Shown here: positions 54,665 through 64,000 of the stretch, piece after piece
Layout of the letters: each line of letters opens with the position of its first letter
How positions within the stretch are numbered: position 1 is the stretch's first letter
Assembly (NCBI GenBank): GCA_936440205.1
Contig: OW387133.1
Span: 4,740,001 to 4,804,000 of the forward strand
Direction of reading: 5' to 3'
DNA length: 64,000 nucleotides
Source: Lepidonotus clava
Lineage: Eukaryota > Annelida > Polychaeta > Phyllodocida > Polynoidae
The notes under the pieces: model-generated
Told to the model about the DNA's origin: nothing
What the model saw: the letters and a program-made list of their open reading frames with translations, nothing else
Database searches by the model: none
Position numbers and translations under genes: made by a program

Positions 54665-55325
54665 GACGTGAGAGCATACCTGAAGCATAGCTGAATCTTA
54701 GCTGAATCCTCGCTGACAGTTTGTGGAATCAATGCTGAAGCACTGCTGAAACAGTGCTGAGACCCCGCTGGATCATTGCTGAACCCTTGCTGAATGATTG
54801 GTGACACACTGCTGAATCGTTGCTGAAACACAGCTGAGTTGATGCCGAACCATTGCTGAAACACCGCTGAAGCATTGCAGATTCATCACTGAAACATTGC
54901 TGTAACATAACTGAAACATTGCTATAACATCACTGAAACACAAGTGTAACATCACTGAAACACAGCAATAACATCAATGAAACATTGCAGTAACATCACT
55001 GAAACATTGCTGTAACATTGCTGAAACATTGCTGAGACACAGCTGAAAGATAGCAGGAACATAGTTGAGACACAGCATGTAAAGTCTGTATGTCTGAAAC
55101 AACAGAAACATAACTGAAACAGAGCTGACACACAACTGAAACAGAGCTGACATTCAACGGACACTCAACTGACACTCAGCTATACTCTGCTGAAACACAG
55201 CTGACACTCAACTGACACTCAACTGAAACACAACTGACACTCAACTGAAACACAACTGAAACACAACTGACACTCAACTGAAACTCAACTGAAACACAAC
55301 TGACACTCAACTGAAACAGAGCTTC
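54665..55325 (+). repeat. 11-bp-unit minisatellite upstream of the KMO-like start
   Basis: Roughly 55-60 units of an 11-mer, mainly CTGAAACATTG, CTGAATCRTTG, CTGAAACACAA and CTGACACTCAA, change variant gradually along the array. The last units end about 15 bp before the ATG at 55340, so the array must overlap the promoter or 5' UTR. The long minus-strand frames (FQQCYSNVSVM-like) are products of the periodicity. Confidence 0.9.
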
Positions 55326-55339
55326 ATCCCTTCATCACC

Positions 55340-55390
55340 ATGTCGGACGCCCCTCGTACCAAACGAGTAGCCGTGGTTGGTGGAGGCCTG
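55340..55390 (+). CDS. KMO: probable first exon of kynurenine 3-monooxygenase
   Basis: ATG with context CATCACCATG opens MSDAPRTKRVAVVGGGL, then a consensus donor GTAAGT at 55391 (phase 0). The basic residues followed by VAVVGGGL form the N-terminal beta strand and G-x-G-x-x-G dinucleotide-binding loop of FAD monooxygenases. The short leader and the break after GGGL match the start of animal KMO, which hydroxylates L-kynurenine to 3-hydroxykynurenine using NADPH at the mitochondrial outer membrane. Only 17 residues are visible, so another FAD-dependent enzyme with the same Rossmann start is possible. No second exon was found to the right edge, implying a first intron longer than 8.6 kb. The minisatellite lies immediately upstream. 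Confidence 0.6.
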
Positions 55391-55427
55391 GTAAGTGAAA
55401 TATCCTTATGTAACTCCATTCAGTCTC

Positions 55428-55699
55428 TTGTGGCCCGTTGCACAATGACTTATCGTAGCAACGATAACTTTAAGATAACTTTAAGAGAGATGTCTCTACA
55501 CAGATATCTTAGTTATGATATCGTTGTTACGGAACCCCTATATCTTTGTTTCTACAGGATCAATATGAACGGGCACAGTAGGGATATAAGGGATTAACAG
55601 CATTCTAAATAGATTTATTTTGGGGCTGAAAACATGCATAATTACAACGAAAGTTGCTATGAAAGGTGTGGTAATTTTCTACCTTGCATGGTCACAGGT
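55428..55699. mobile_element. decayed MITE of the CCTGTGGCCCGTTGCAC family
   Basis: TTGTGGCCCGTTGCACAAT at the left and a diverged CCTTGCATGGTCACAGG at the right, in KMO intron 1. The interior has GTTGTTACGGAACCCC. Compare 27348-27649. Confidence 0.5.
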
Positions 55700-55714
55700 T
55701 TAGCGATAGTTATA

Positions 55715-56247
55715 CTATGGACGTTGTGCAGATAATGTCACATCTCCTAAAACCTTAAATCCATGCCGCGGGACCAATTTGCGTTTTCCCCCAGTGCCAA
55801 CGTTTTGTTTATCAAAGATGTCTGGAGGACCACTGCCTATTGTGTGTATGTCCCTGTCTGTTGGACCATAAACATTAAAGAACTCCTCAATAAAAGTGTA
55901 GGGGTATGATCTCTACCTTATCATAGATTCTATCACCATCACTGTCCTGGATATGACCCTGACAGTTAATTAGAGCGTAAAGCAACCAATAAGCAACCAA
56001 CCAATCTCCTAAGATGGGCTGGCTGCCATAACGGTGATCAATTTATTATATTGATTATTTACAATTCTGATATGTTTTGTACAACTTTTCCGCCACTATC
56101 AATTAAAACAGACGCACCCAAGCATAACGAAAATCAGTTTAGTTTTAGAATGATACCATTGGATTTACTGCACGGAAACGATGTCACCATTACAACATGG
56201 TTATCACCAAATGTGATCAGGTGACCATACATGCAAAAGGTCTATAA
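55715..56247. mobile_element. MITE family D copy
   Basis: CTATGGACGTTGTGCAGATAATGTCAC at the left, read in two parts as CTATGGACGTTG and TGCAGATAATGTCAC; the right end is decayed (ATGCAAAAGGTCTATA). Inner CAAATGTGATCAGGTGACCAT resembles the inner palindrome of the 29721 copy. Confidence 0.55.
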
Positions 56248-56251
56248 AGGT

Positions 56252-56752
56252 CTATAGGCATTGTGCAGATAATGTCACAGTTCCTATACATGTATGTAAC
56301 TTGCAGGTATGCTTTGCTACAACAAATAATAGACGTTGTACAGATAACATCACATTCCCTGAAAATGAACTATGTGCCATATCTATGATCAATATTAGAC
56401 CATCATTATTTCAGAATTTGACAACATCTAGGATATATGATTTTGCCAATTTTATCTCAAAGAGGCATAAAATCATTGTGTTTTTCTGAATTTAAGTTAG
56501 AGATAAAAACATAGCCTCAAAGTTATTATATTCACTGTAACGGGTAAAGGGGGGGGGGGCGCCTGAGACCCCCCCCCCCTATTTTCTTTTACAAATTTAG
56601 AAATTCTAGCCCTCGAATGGGGTGCATCAAATCTTTATATTAGGAGCCTCCCCCCCCACCTTTTTTTTTCTTCTTCTGAATCTCTGGATCCATCCGGTTC
56701 ATATTATGATCACCAAAAAGTGATCACATGTCAACGTCTGCATAAGGTCTAT
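56252..56752. mobile_element. MITE family D copy carrying a nested G-tract MITE
   Basis: CTATAGGCATTGTGCAGATA at the left and CAACGTCTGCATAAGGTCTAT at the right. A family B G-tract element (56540-56700) is inserted inside. A second internal end-like motif (ATAGACGTTGTACAGATAAC near 56328) suggests a further nested or duplicated end. Confidence 0.6.
56540..56700 (+). mobile_element. G-tract MITE, family B, nested
   Basis: G run, GCGCCTGAGACC, ATTCTAGCCCTCGAATGGGG, C run and CTCTGGATCCATCCGG. Closest to the copy at 17027-17208. Confidence 0.55.
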
Positions 56753-57012
56753 TGCTGACGAGTTTCACTACATCAGTAACTGTCGTGCATTTGATGCAGA
56801 ACAACTTACCTATACACTGACAATATATCATGTTGATATCCTAATGCTCCCCAACCATAGTAGCATTGTTAACAAATGGAGGATGCGAAGGTGGTATACA
56901 AATTGGACCAGTTTTAACGTTTTATCGTGGATCGATGTGCACATGATAAGGCACAGGAGCTTTCAGAATAACCTTGTGTAGAAAACATACAATAATCCCG
57001 TCAGAAACCTTG

Positions 57013-57015
<3 letters not shown>

Positions 57016-57097
<82 letters not shown>

Positions 57098-57110
57098 GTA
57101 TATAGGTATA
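57016..57110. repeat. (TA)n microsatellite
   Basis: TA repeats interrupted by TATG and TAGG units. Open frames over it (YIYIYI) are artefacts. Shorter TA tracts are at about 34405-34425, 58011-58042 and 62323-62343. Confidence 0.9.
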
Positions 57111-57410
57111 ATGTATACATAGATATATCGAAACTAGAAAGCTCCTCTTTGTGACCATTCCCCTGGTGGTCAGCTGGAACCACTCAGTCAACCATGAGTG
57201 GATCATTGGCAATGTATTTTGGGAACAGTTTGTGCACCACAAAGGCCATTTTTACCATAATCTTAATGGTCAATCCAAATTTACTCCAACCACAGCCCAG
57301 GTGGCAGGCCTTTAGTGCATAACAGGTCTTTCCCTGACTTTCCAGTCTCGATATACATATAAGGTCGCTGATCCCGTATGAGAAGAACACATTGGAAAGA
57401 GACAAGTAAA

Positions 57411-57599
57411 CCAGGGGGGATCCAGGAGTGCGAGGGGGGGGGGGGGATCCAGTGGGTCCTGCCCCCCCCTCTTTTGGTGGGGACTTAGACTTGCCAAAGA
57501 GAAAAATATGTCACACGCACGTGTACAAATGCATAGAGTTTTAGCACTTAGCCTATATCTGCGGACTCCTCCTTTCCCAAATCTTGTATGTGCCCCTGC
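57411..57599 (+). mobile_element. G-tract MITE, family A
   Basis: CCAGGGGGGATCCAGG at the left and ATCTTGTATGTGCCCCTG at the right, with GGGGACTTAGACTTGCCAAA and TTTTAGCACTTAGCCTATAT inside. Confidence 0.65.
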
Positions 57600-57840
57600 A
57601 GGGGGTCATGACCCCCCAACTTGTGAAGGGGATTTAGACTTGACAAAGAGGAGAAAAAATTGCTAATGAAATTATACCGGGGGCAGATACAGGCTTTTTG
57701 AAAGGGGGGGGGGGGGGGTGTATCACAGTACAGGCTAGGTATTAAATTGGCGTGCATTCGCATGCACGTGCATGGCATTTCCACTTCTTTTTGTAGTTTA
57801 GTGGTCCAGGATCTTCCGGACCCCCCTGGATTTGCCCCGG
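57600..57840. mobile_element. two overlapping family A pieces, one reverse and nested
   Basis: A left half (GGGGTCATGACCCCCCAACTTG..TTTAGACTTGACAAAG) is followed by a reverse copy from about 57681 (GGGGGCAGATACAGG..CATTCGCATGCACG) to CTGGATTTGCCCCGG near 57840. An older element appears interrupted by a younger one. Confidence 0.5.
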
Positions 57841-58009
57841 TATATGCACGAGTGCACGACGTTTTATTAACTAGCTCATGTATACTTTACGGATTACTGT
57901 ATAAACATACATGTGCTGGGATGATCAAAAGCAGTGGATCGTGTCCAAAGGCTGGTTATTATGGGTGTATGTATTTTGGGAATATGTATAAATATAAACA
58001 TATGTATAA

Positions 58010-58042
<33 letters not shown>

Positions 58043-58269
58043 CTTGGAATTGGCCTCTTTTTCAATGAAGTGATACTCTGGGACAAATGTATCATCCCAA
58101 ATTGATCATAGAGGCCTTCCATGTAGTACGTACGTAAAGCGGTTAGTAATGAAAGGAAGGCCCTGGATGCTAAAAGCAATATTCCAATAGCGATGCTCTT
58201 TTTGCCACTGAAAGTAATTTGCGTTTCAGACACCAACATGTTGGTACGTCCCACTGCAAGCATTCCACA

Positions 58270-58456
58270 GAAAACCTAATGGAAGCATTTTGTGATGGTG
58301 CTTGCGGTGCCCCACAGCAAGTGCTACTGCAAGTACCACTGCAAGTAATTTCTATATTTTACCTTGTGGGGCCCGCTTCTTTTTTTGAGCTGTGGTGACG
58401 AAAATCTCTAGTTAAATACCCACCGCGAGCAAAACACCGCATCGTGGAATATGGCC
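58270..58456. repeat. fragment related to the 21744 foldback family
   Basis: Repeats of ACTGCAAGTA and CCCCACAGCAAGTG, ending in CGCATCGTGGAATATGGCC, which matches the arm end of 21744-21909. No clean second arm. Confidence 0.4.
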
Positions 58457-58545
58457 TTCATTCTTTTGCAGCTCTATGTGGCCTTTCCATTAAGTATTTA
58501 CACACAGAAGGGGAGGTATGGCTCTTTGAAAATGTGCCTAGGTTC

Positions 58546-58713
58546 CAGGGGCGGACACAGGGTTTTCGAAGGGTGGGTGGGGGGTGGGGGCAGCATAAAG
58601 GCTAGGTACTAAAATGGCGTGCATTTTGCATACACATGTGGCATTTTCCCTCTTTTTGTAGTTTAGGGGTCCACCAAAAAAGGGGGGACCCCATGGACCC
58701 CCCTGGGTTCCTG
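58546..58713 (-). mobile_element. G-tract MITE, family A, reverse
   Basis: CAGGGGCGGACACAGGG at the left, GCTAGGTACTAAAATGGCG inside, and GGACCCCCCTGGG near the right end. Confidence 0.65.
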
Positions 58714-59665
58714 TACAAGTCTAATGCGTGCCTGAGCCCAGCGGGGTGGGGGTCTGGAATTTTGATAATGTGCATACATACTTAATGAACAAGCCCTATA
58801 AGTACTCTGCAGTAAAGTGGTAACAGAAGAAAGAACCTTTTGTGTATGGAGATGGAAATATCACCTGCCTGTTTGGGTACATTGTATGTATCTATTCACA
58901 TGGATACTGATACCATGGATATATATGCACTGATACCATAGGTATATCTATCATCGTATCTAGCTAAGTCCGAAGTTTGAGCATATATAATGTATAGCTA
59001 CTTAACGATAGCAGGAAAGGAATCCCAGTACATGAACTCAGCTGCAGAGGTTCTAGCCTGCTCATGTATCGTTCATCAGAAAACCTTTCGATCTTCAAGT
59101 TCTCCTTTCTTAATCTTTCTACGCATGATCATAAACGTCATCTTATGAATTCTAACTTAATAGTATTCTCCTTATCACAAATACTTTACCCCTGGGGTCC
59201 GTTGAAAAATTTTACAATAGCGCGCCCCATATTGAAAATCTCTGAATCCGCCCCTGTGAACGCTATATGATTATAATCATTTGTAGTCATCTGCAGAATG
59301 GGGTAATCAACTCACACTGACCTACAATACATACGATTCTTACTTATACCGACTATGCAGTTTCCACCATATTAGTATTTTTCTTTTCTGGAAATTACGG
59401 GACATTATCTTCACATTGTACTTGTTCTCTATATCTAAGTAATCCAACTTGAATACTATAAAATAAGTATCATTTTTCAAAATTATAATATCTTAGTGTG
59501 GCATCACAAATAACTTACGGTCAAAAACAATGTAGTTCCGGTTTTTCTGACTGACGAAAACGGGACCCTCATGAGGCGTATAGAGCGCTTAGTGCACGTG
59601 CACCCATGCGTGGCCGTCCCATTCATATCACATACCATTAATTGGAAAATAACTGCACGTAATTT

Positions 59666-60134
59666 CTAAAGACCTTGTGCAGACAGTTTCACGTGACTAG
59701 GTTTTGGTGACCATCATGTGGTCACCACATCCACATGGCTATGAAATATTATCAATATATATCTATATAAATGTTTGTTATGATTCAAGAGTTTCCCTTT
59801 GATAGATTATTTACTTTAGAATAGGGATTGATAATGGATTTAAATTGATCGCCTATATGGTGCACGACCCATTTTGGAAGTTGTGACGTTATTTTTACAG
59901 ATGTAGTTGCAGGATCACTTTTTGAACACGTAGGTATGAACTATATCTGTTTATCATTCTAAATAAGGAATAATTTTAACGATCATTTCATGAGTGTGTT
60001 TGAGGTAGGATTTGCACGAAATATGTATGATCTAGATGATCTCAAATTGGGATAAACAACGATTTTTTCAATTGGTCATCAGTAGTATCCAGCCTATTTC
60101 GAGGAGTTCGAATATCTGCACAACGTCTATAAAG
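59666..60134. mobile_element. MITE family D copy
   Basis: CTAAAGACCTTGTGCAGACA at the left and TATCTGCACAACGTCTATAA at the right; the inner GACCATCATGTGGTCACC palindrome parallels the 29721 copy. 469 bp, in KMO intron 1. Confidence 0.7.
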
Positions 60135-61000
60135 GGACACCACACACTTGTCTATTCTCACCTACCAGAGATCTAGAGTGAGGTCCAAATGTTGCATGTT
60201 GAATTTAAAAACAAGACTCATCCAGCATGTTACATATGAGCATCAAGAGCATAGAAAATGAAATGCTTATTTTTCACCCCATATCTAAAATAATATAGGC
60301 CCTATGTTATAAGAGAACACCGATTCAGACAGCTGTAGGGTGGGATATTACTTTTCTCCATTAATGTGACCAAAAAACAGGCATCTTGCACATCACTTGA
60401 AATAGAATTAAAAGCCCTTTTTAATGATATCCCGCATGTCTATGATCAACCGCTTTCCCCACAGCTACCTTTAATGATGACACAAAGCGGCTAGCGGAAT
60501 ACAGCATGTACGGGCCCCCTTTTATCTATAGCTGCTGGGTTCGGTGGGGCGGAGGGGGCTATTGGGGGATTAGAATCTCCTGACTTACTTTACACAAGCA
60601 AGGGGTTATCTGGTTCTTATTGGTGTATTTTTATCCCACAACTTATCCTCGTGACACACTATGTATAGTGTACTCAGATATTTGACCACCTCCCAATGGC
60701 CCATGCAGGAGCGGGGCTGGTGGGGGAGGGGGGGGGGGTTCCAGGGGTTCCTTGTTTTCACAAAGGATAATACATGAAAAGTAGGTGTTCAGGTGCTTGC
60801 AATAACTCGTTTTGCTATCCTCAAAATAATAGTTTCAAAATAATTTGCTGTGAAATCTTTAGGGTGGTCATTCCTAATTTATTCATTCATGCACCAGGTT
60901 TGACTTGATCAGGGGGTCTACAATTATCACTGTAAATGTCAATTCGTGCATATATGTGTCTTCTCGATGGTTGAGTTCGGTTCATCCAGTTTGTAAGGCT
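60135..61000. other. KMO intron 1, no exon recognised
   Basis: AT-rich, with a G-tract fragment at about 60705-60760 (GCAGGAGCGGGGCTGG then a G run). No frame resembling the FAD-binding continuation of KMO was seen. Confidence 0.4.
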
Positions 61001-61164
61001 TGTCCCCACTCTCAACACCCGGCGACTAACTGCAAGAGCATTCCAACGTGGCGAGTAGTCTTTTTAGTAGCCCGGCGACTAGTTAGTTGCCTGACGACGT
61101 ACTAATTTCTTAGTTGTCGGACGACTAACATTAGTCATTGTCCTTGGTCGCCCAAGTGGGGACA
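61001..61164. mobile_element. short MITE with TGTCCCCACT ends
   Basis: TGTCCCCACT at the left and AGTGGGGACA at the right are exact inverse 10-mers. Inside, CGGCGACTAACT and related CGACTA motifs recur in both orientations, so most of its 164 bp can fold back. Confidence 0.6.
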
Positions 61165-61489
61165 CGGCATTAGTGTGGCAGGGCCTTTTCCTCATTTCAT
61201 GTCTTCTGTCACGGGATAGGCCTAAAAAGTTAAGATTGTGAAACATTAGATCAAGGCCATATACATAAGAATGGCGAGGCAGGATCCACTATTTATGTCT
61301 TTGATGATTTACCTACAATACATGGATTTGGAAACAAAATCGATTGGGAGGAGGGGGTGGTGTGCTTAGTATAATTATGGGCCGCTGCTCCGCTACCATG
61401 AAGAACGAATAGACGTCTACACGTGAGCGGCCCATTCTAAGAAGAGAGTCCCCTGTAGACCCTAAACGTTATCAAGGAGGGGTGTGGGG

Positions 61490-62118
61490 ATAGGGGGATG
61501 GGAAAAATCACTCGAAATGCGATAAATACCGCATGTCTACTGAAAAACTGAATATCCCCGTAATCCTTATCACATATTCTACCCAAATATCACAAAAAAA
61601 ATGGTCCAAATCGCTTATTTCTGCGAAAAATGACGCAATATTGTTTTTCACTCGGTAGTCCGTTTTTGACCCATTTTCGTGATAGATGTACCACTGTGAA
61701 TACCTGGCGAAGATGGGTGGTGATACAGTCTACCGGGATGGGAAAAATGGCTCAAAATGCGAAAAATATCGCATTTTCACTAGAAAACTGGATGTCCCCG
61801 TGATCTTTGTCACATATTCTACCCAAATATCCGAAAAAGAATGGTCCAAATCGATCATTTCTGCGAAAAATGACGCAAAATAGTTTTTCACTCTGTAGTC
61901 CGTCTTTGACCCAGCTCCATATAGTAGATGTATTACTATGAACCCCTAGCAAAGACGGTAAATACAGTCTACCGGAAGATTCTGTCAAACGCTAGATGGT
62001 GCCACCTGTGCCGGCAATGTTCCAGTGCTGGTAGTCCGTCTTTGACCCAGCTCCATATAGTAGATGTATTACTATGAACCCCTAGCAAAGACGGTAAATA
62101 CAGTCTACCGGAAGATTC
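61490..62118 (+). repeat. tandem repeat of about 245 bp, two and a third copies
   Basis: Units start near GATGGGAAAAATSRCTC (about 61497 and 61738) and run through TCACATATTCTACCCAAATA, GCGAAAAATGACGCAA and TAGTCCG to CAGTCTACCGG. A third, partial copy of 88 bp (62031-62118) is identical to 61895-61982, so the latest duplication is recent. Confidence 0.85.
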
Positions 62119-63639
62119 AATAAAAAAAAATATTTCTCATCACTGGAAAAATTTTAAAAAATATGAAATGTCAAGATTAGAAACTCTTCTTTTCATATGC
62201 CGAATATGAAGTTTCTGAAATCTTTATTTCTCAATTTATTGCATAGATTCAAATGAAATATAAAATGTGCGGCCCATCAGTAGCGACAGCTACTAAAGAA
62301 ATGTTGAATATTAACTTGTTCAGATATATATATATATATATATAAAGACTATGCATAAATACTCTGAGGAAAAGGAAATTTCAATGCTGAAATTTGTAAA
62401 ATCATTTATGGATATATATTGTATTACATATTAAAAAATACATTTTTAATATTAGCATATTTCTTATATTTTTTTTAAAAAAGTTCCCAGAGCAGGGCAT
62501 GTGTAAAAGCATGCACATGACCATGTGAACTCATTCCTACCAGGGAGCGCGCGTGTAATTTGTAATTAAAATACATAATGATTGATAATAAAAGGCAAAG
62601 ATGATTGACAAAATAAGCAACGACTAGCAAGCATTGAAAGGCATGATTAATACGATGTCACCTTTTATATACACCTCTTTATTTTTCAGTCTATACTAAT
62701 AGTGGTCATAGTTTTCTATAACATTTATACATTGCTCAATTCTCGCGATCCATAACTTCTTCATCTGCCTCTTTTATTGCTATCCCGTATTGTTCCGGGA
62801 ATATAATGCAACTGTAAGTGTCAATAATTATAGATGCTGGTGTTCTGTCTACAAAATGGTTAATGTACTGGCACCTTAAAGAGTTCTTGTTTACTTATCT
62901 TAGATATATCTATGTAGGTTAGGTTGTACCTATTTCATACTTGAAATGATATTACAAGATTACAGGTACATAGAACTTATTGATAGGGTATACACTGACA
63001 ATAGTAGTCAACTTTTGTATGACCTTCTGTTATTGAATTATGTGGGCCATTGCATAATTGCACATATAACAGAGGAGGATGGTTTTGTAAAATCACGCAC
63101 TGTTGTGCAAAACTCCAGCATCAAATTTCACCCACTTATGATAAAGAAAAATCTCAGTATTTTTTTAGATCCAATTATCTATTCTTTTTTAAGAACATTT
63201 TACAGACTTAAAATTGGCCAAGTAGAACAGCCACAAATCAACAGCAGGACCTGTCGCAACAGCGACATCCTGGTGGCAAGACATTGAATTGTTTTACAAT
63301 TTCTGAAGGTGAAACAGACCCTTAAGCCCCATATCCACTAAGTGGGATAAATTTTATGCTGAATTTTGCACAATAGTGTGTGATTTGACAAGTATACCTT
63401 TCCCTGTTATACGGGCCACAGTTGCATATTGCACAATAGAATTTCATTGTATCAAACAACAAAAGCACAACGAACAAATGCTTAACAGGGAAATGTTTCT
63501 TTGTTACGAAAATAATCACGTTACAAAAAGACTAAAAATCTCTGGTTCTAATGAATGGAATTGAATTCTGTAAATTGATATAACAAGGGGAGATATTAGA
63601 GAAAAAACAGTAAAAGTTACTGCTCTTTGAGGGTATTCC
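62119..63639. other. KMO intron 1, no exon recognised
   Basis: Very AT-rich. The open frame at 62946-63287 (+) lacks splice sites and recognisable features, so it is not called a gene. Confidence 0.4.
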
Positions 63640-63773
63640 AAATATAGAAAATTGTTGAATTTGTTTTCGTTGTTTCAAAAATAACTGCAAATAATTTATT
63701 AAGCAACAACGAACTATTTTGCTATTTAATTCATTTTCGTTGTTACGAAACCCATTGTGCAACGGGCCACAGG
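63640..63773. mobile_element. right-end fragment of the CCTGTGGCCCGTTGCAC MITE family
   Basis: Ends GTTACGAAACCCATTGTG then CAACGGGCCACAGGG, with TTTTCGTTGTT motifs, matching one end of 27348-27649 in reverse. The left end was not located with confidence; CGGGCCACAG near 63412 may be another end. Confidence 0.55.
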
Positions 63774-64000
63774 GACCCGAATCAACTCCCCTACTCCCTT
63801 ACCAAACTGCCCTGCGCACCCTCCTGTTAAAGGGGTGTCAGACATGTCAAATGTCTATTTATACCTGACCCCCGTTGGCTTTCCCAAGCCTGTCCCTTTG
63901 TCCACTTCATGTGTTTGTCAAACCACCCTTGTATAATGACTGCACGTGACTTCTAGTCCCCCTCTGAGCTCACTATGGGTCTTAATAGGGGACTTTCAGG

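Noticed and set aside
54658-55164. Minus-strand Cys/Phe/Ser-rich frames (FQLCYSNVSVM-like)
   Set aside because: Produced by the 11-bp minisatellite. An 11-bp period shifts frame each unit, giving a repeating peptide by chance.
54102-55325. CRISPR-like array
   Set aside because: Units are contiguous without unique spacers, and the sequence context is a eukaryotic nuclear genome.
62946-63287. 113-aa + strand frame as a KMO exon or separate gene
   Set aside because: No acceptor/donor pair in frame, AT-rich composition, and no resemblance to the KMO FAD or NADPH regions.

Overview
The window looks like animal nuclear DNA from an intron-rich invertebrate deuterostome, most plausibly a lancelet (Branchiostoma). 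That is an inference from small phase-consistent exons in long introns, a very high load of short non-autonomous DNA transposons with poly-G tracts, and the types of genes present. No species-specific marker was seen. Protein-coding DNA is a small part of the 64 kb.

Layout. (1) 1-10,200: repeats around one long terminal exon (4929-6334, + strand) of an unrecognised Ser/Arg-rich protein. (2) 10,200-28,000: two divergently transcribed secreted proteins, each with a signal peptide and two tandem cystine-knot (CTCK-like) domains. The minus-strand gene has 5 exons (18584 down to 10202, 307 aa). The plus-strand gene has 6 exons (19326 to 27962, 293 aa). Their first four introns have the same phases (1-0-1-2), so they are inverted paralogues. 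About 740 bp of GC-rich DNA with CRE-, NRF1- and CCAAT-like sites separates the two start codons and probably serves both. (3) 28,000-34,775: no gene seen, only repeats, a strong hairpin and a CA/ACGT microsatellite. (4) 34,776-53,781: one 19-kb env-bearing LTR element of Ty3/Gypsy (Metaviridae) type, lying on the minus strand, with near-identical 1183-bp LTRs and a GGAC target duplication. It carries gag, protease, RT-RNaseH-integrase, extra open frames (some antisense) and a 1030-residue envelope-like frame. It is treated here as a fossil; it looks young and nearly whole, with perhaps one or two breaks. (5) 54,100-64,000: an 11-bp-unit minisatellite that runs almost to the start codon of a probable kynurenine 3-monooxygenase (KMO) first exon (55340-55390, + strand), then more than 8.6 kb of repeat-filled intron 1 with no second exon recognised.

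How the genes fit together: the two cystine-knot proteins are the only clear functional pair. They are secreted, disulfide-rich, share ancestry and may share regulation. The Ser/Arg-rich exon and the KMO exon belong to genes that extend beyond the window or whose other exons could not be recognised. Most of the remaining sequence is MITEs, foldback elements, SINE-like pieces and satellite-like arrays, many nested in one another.
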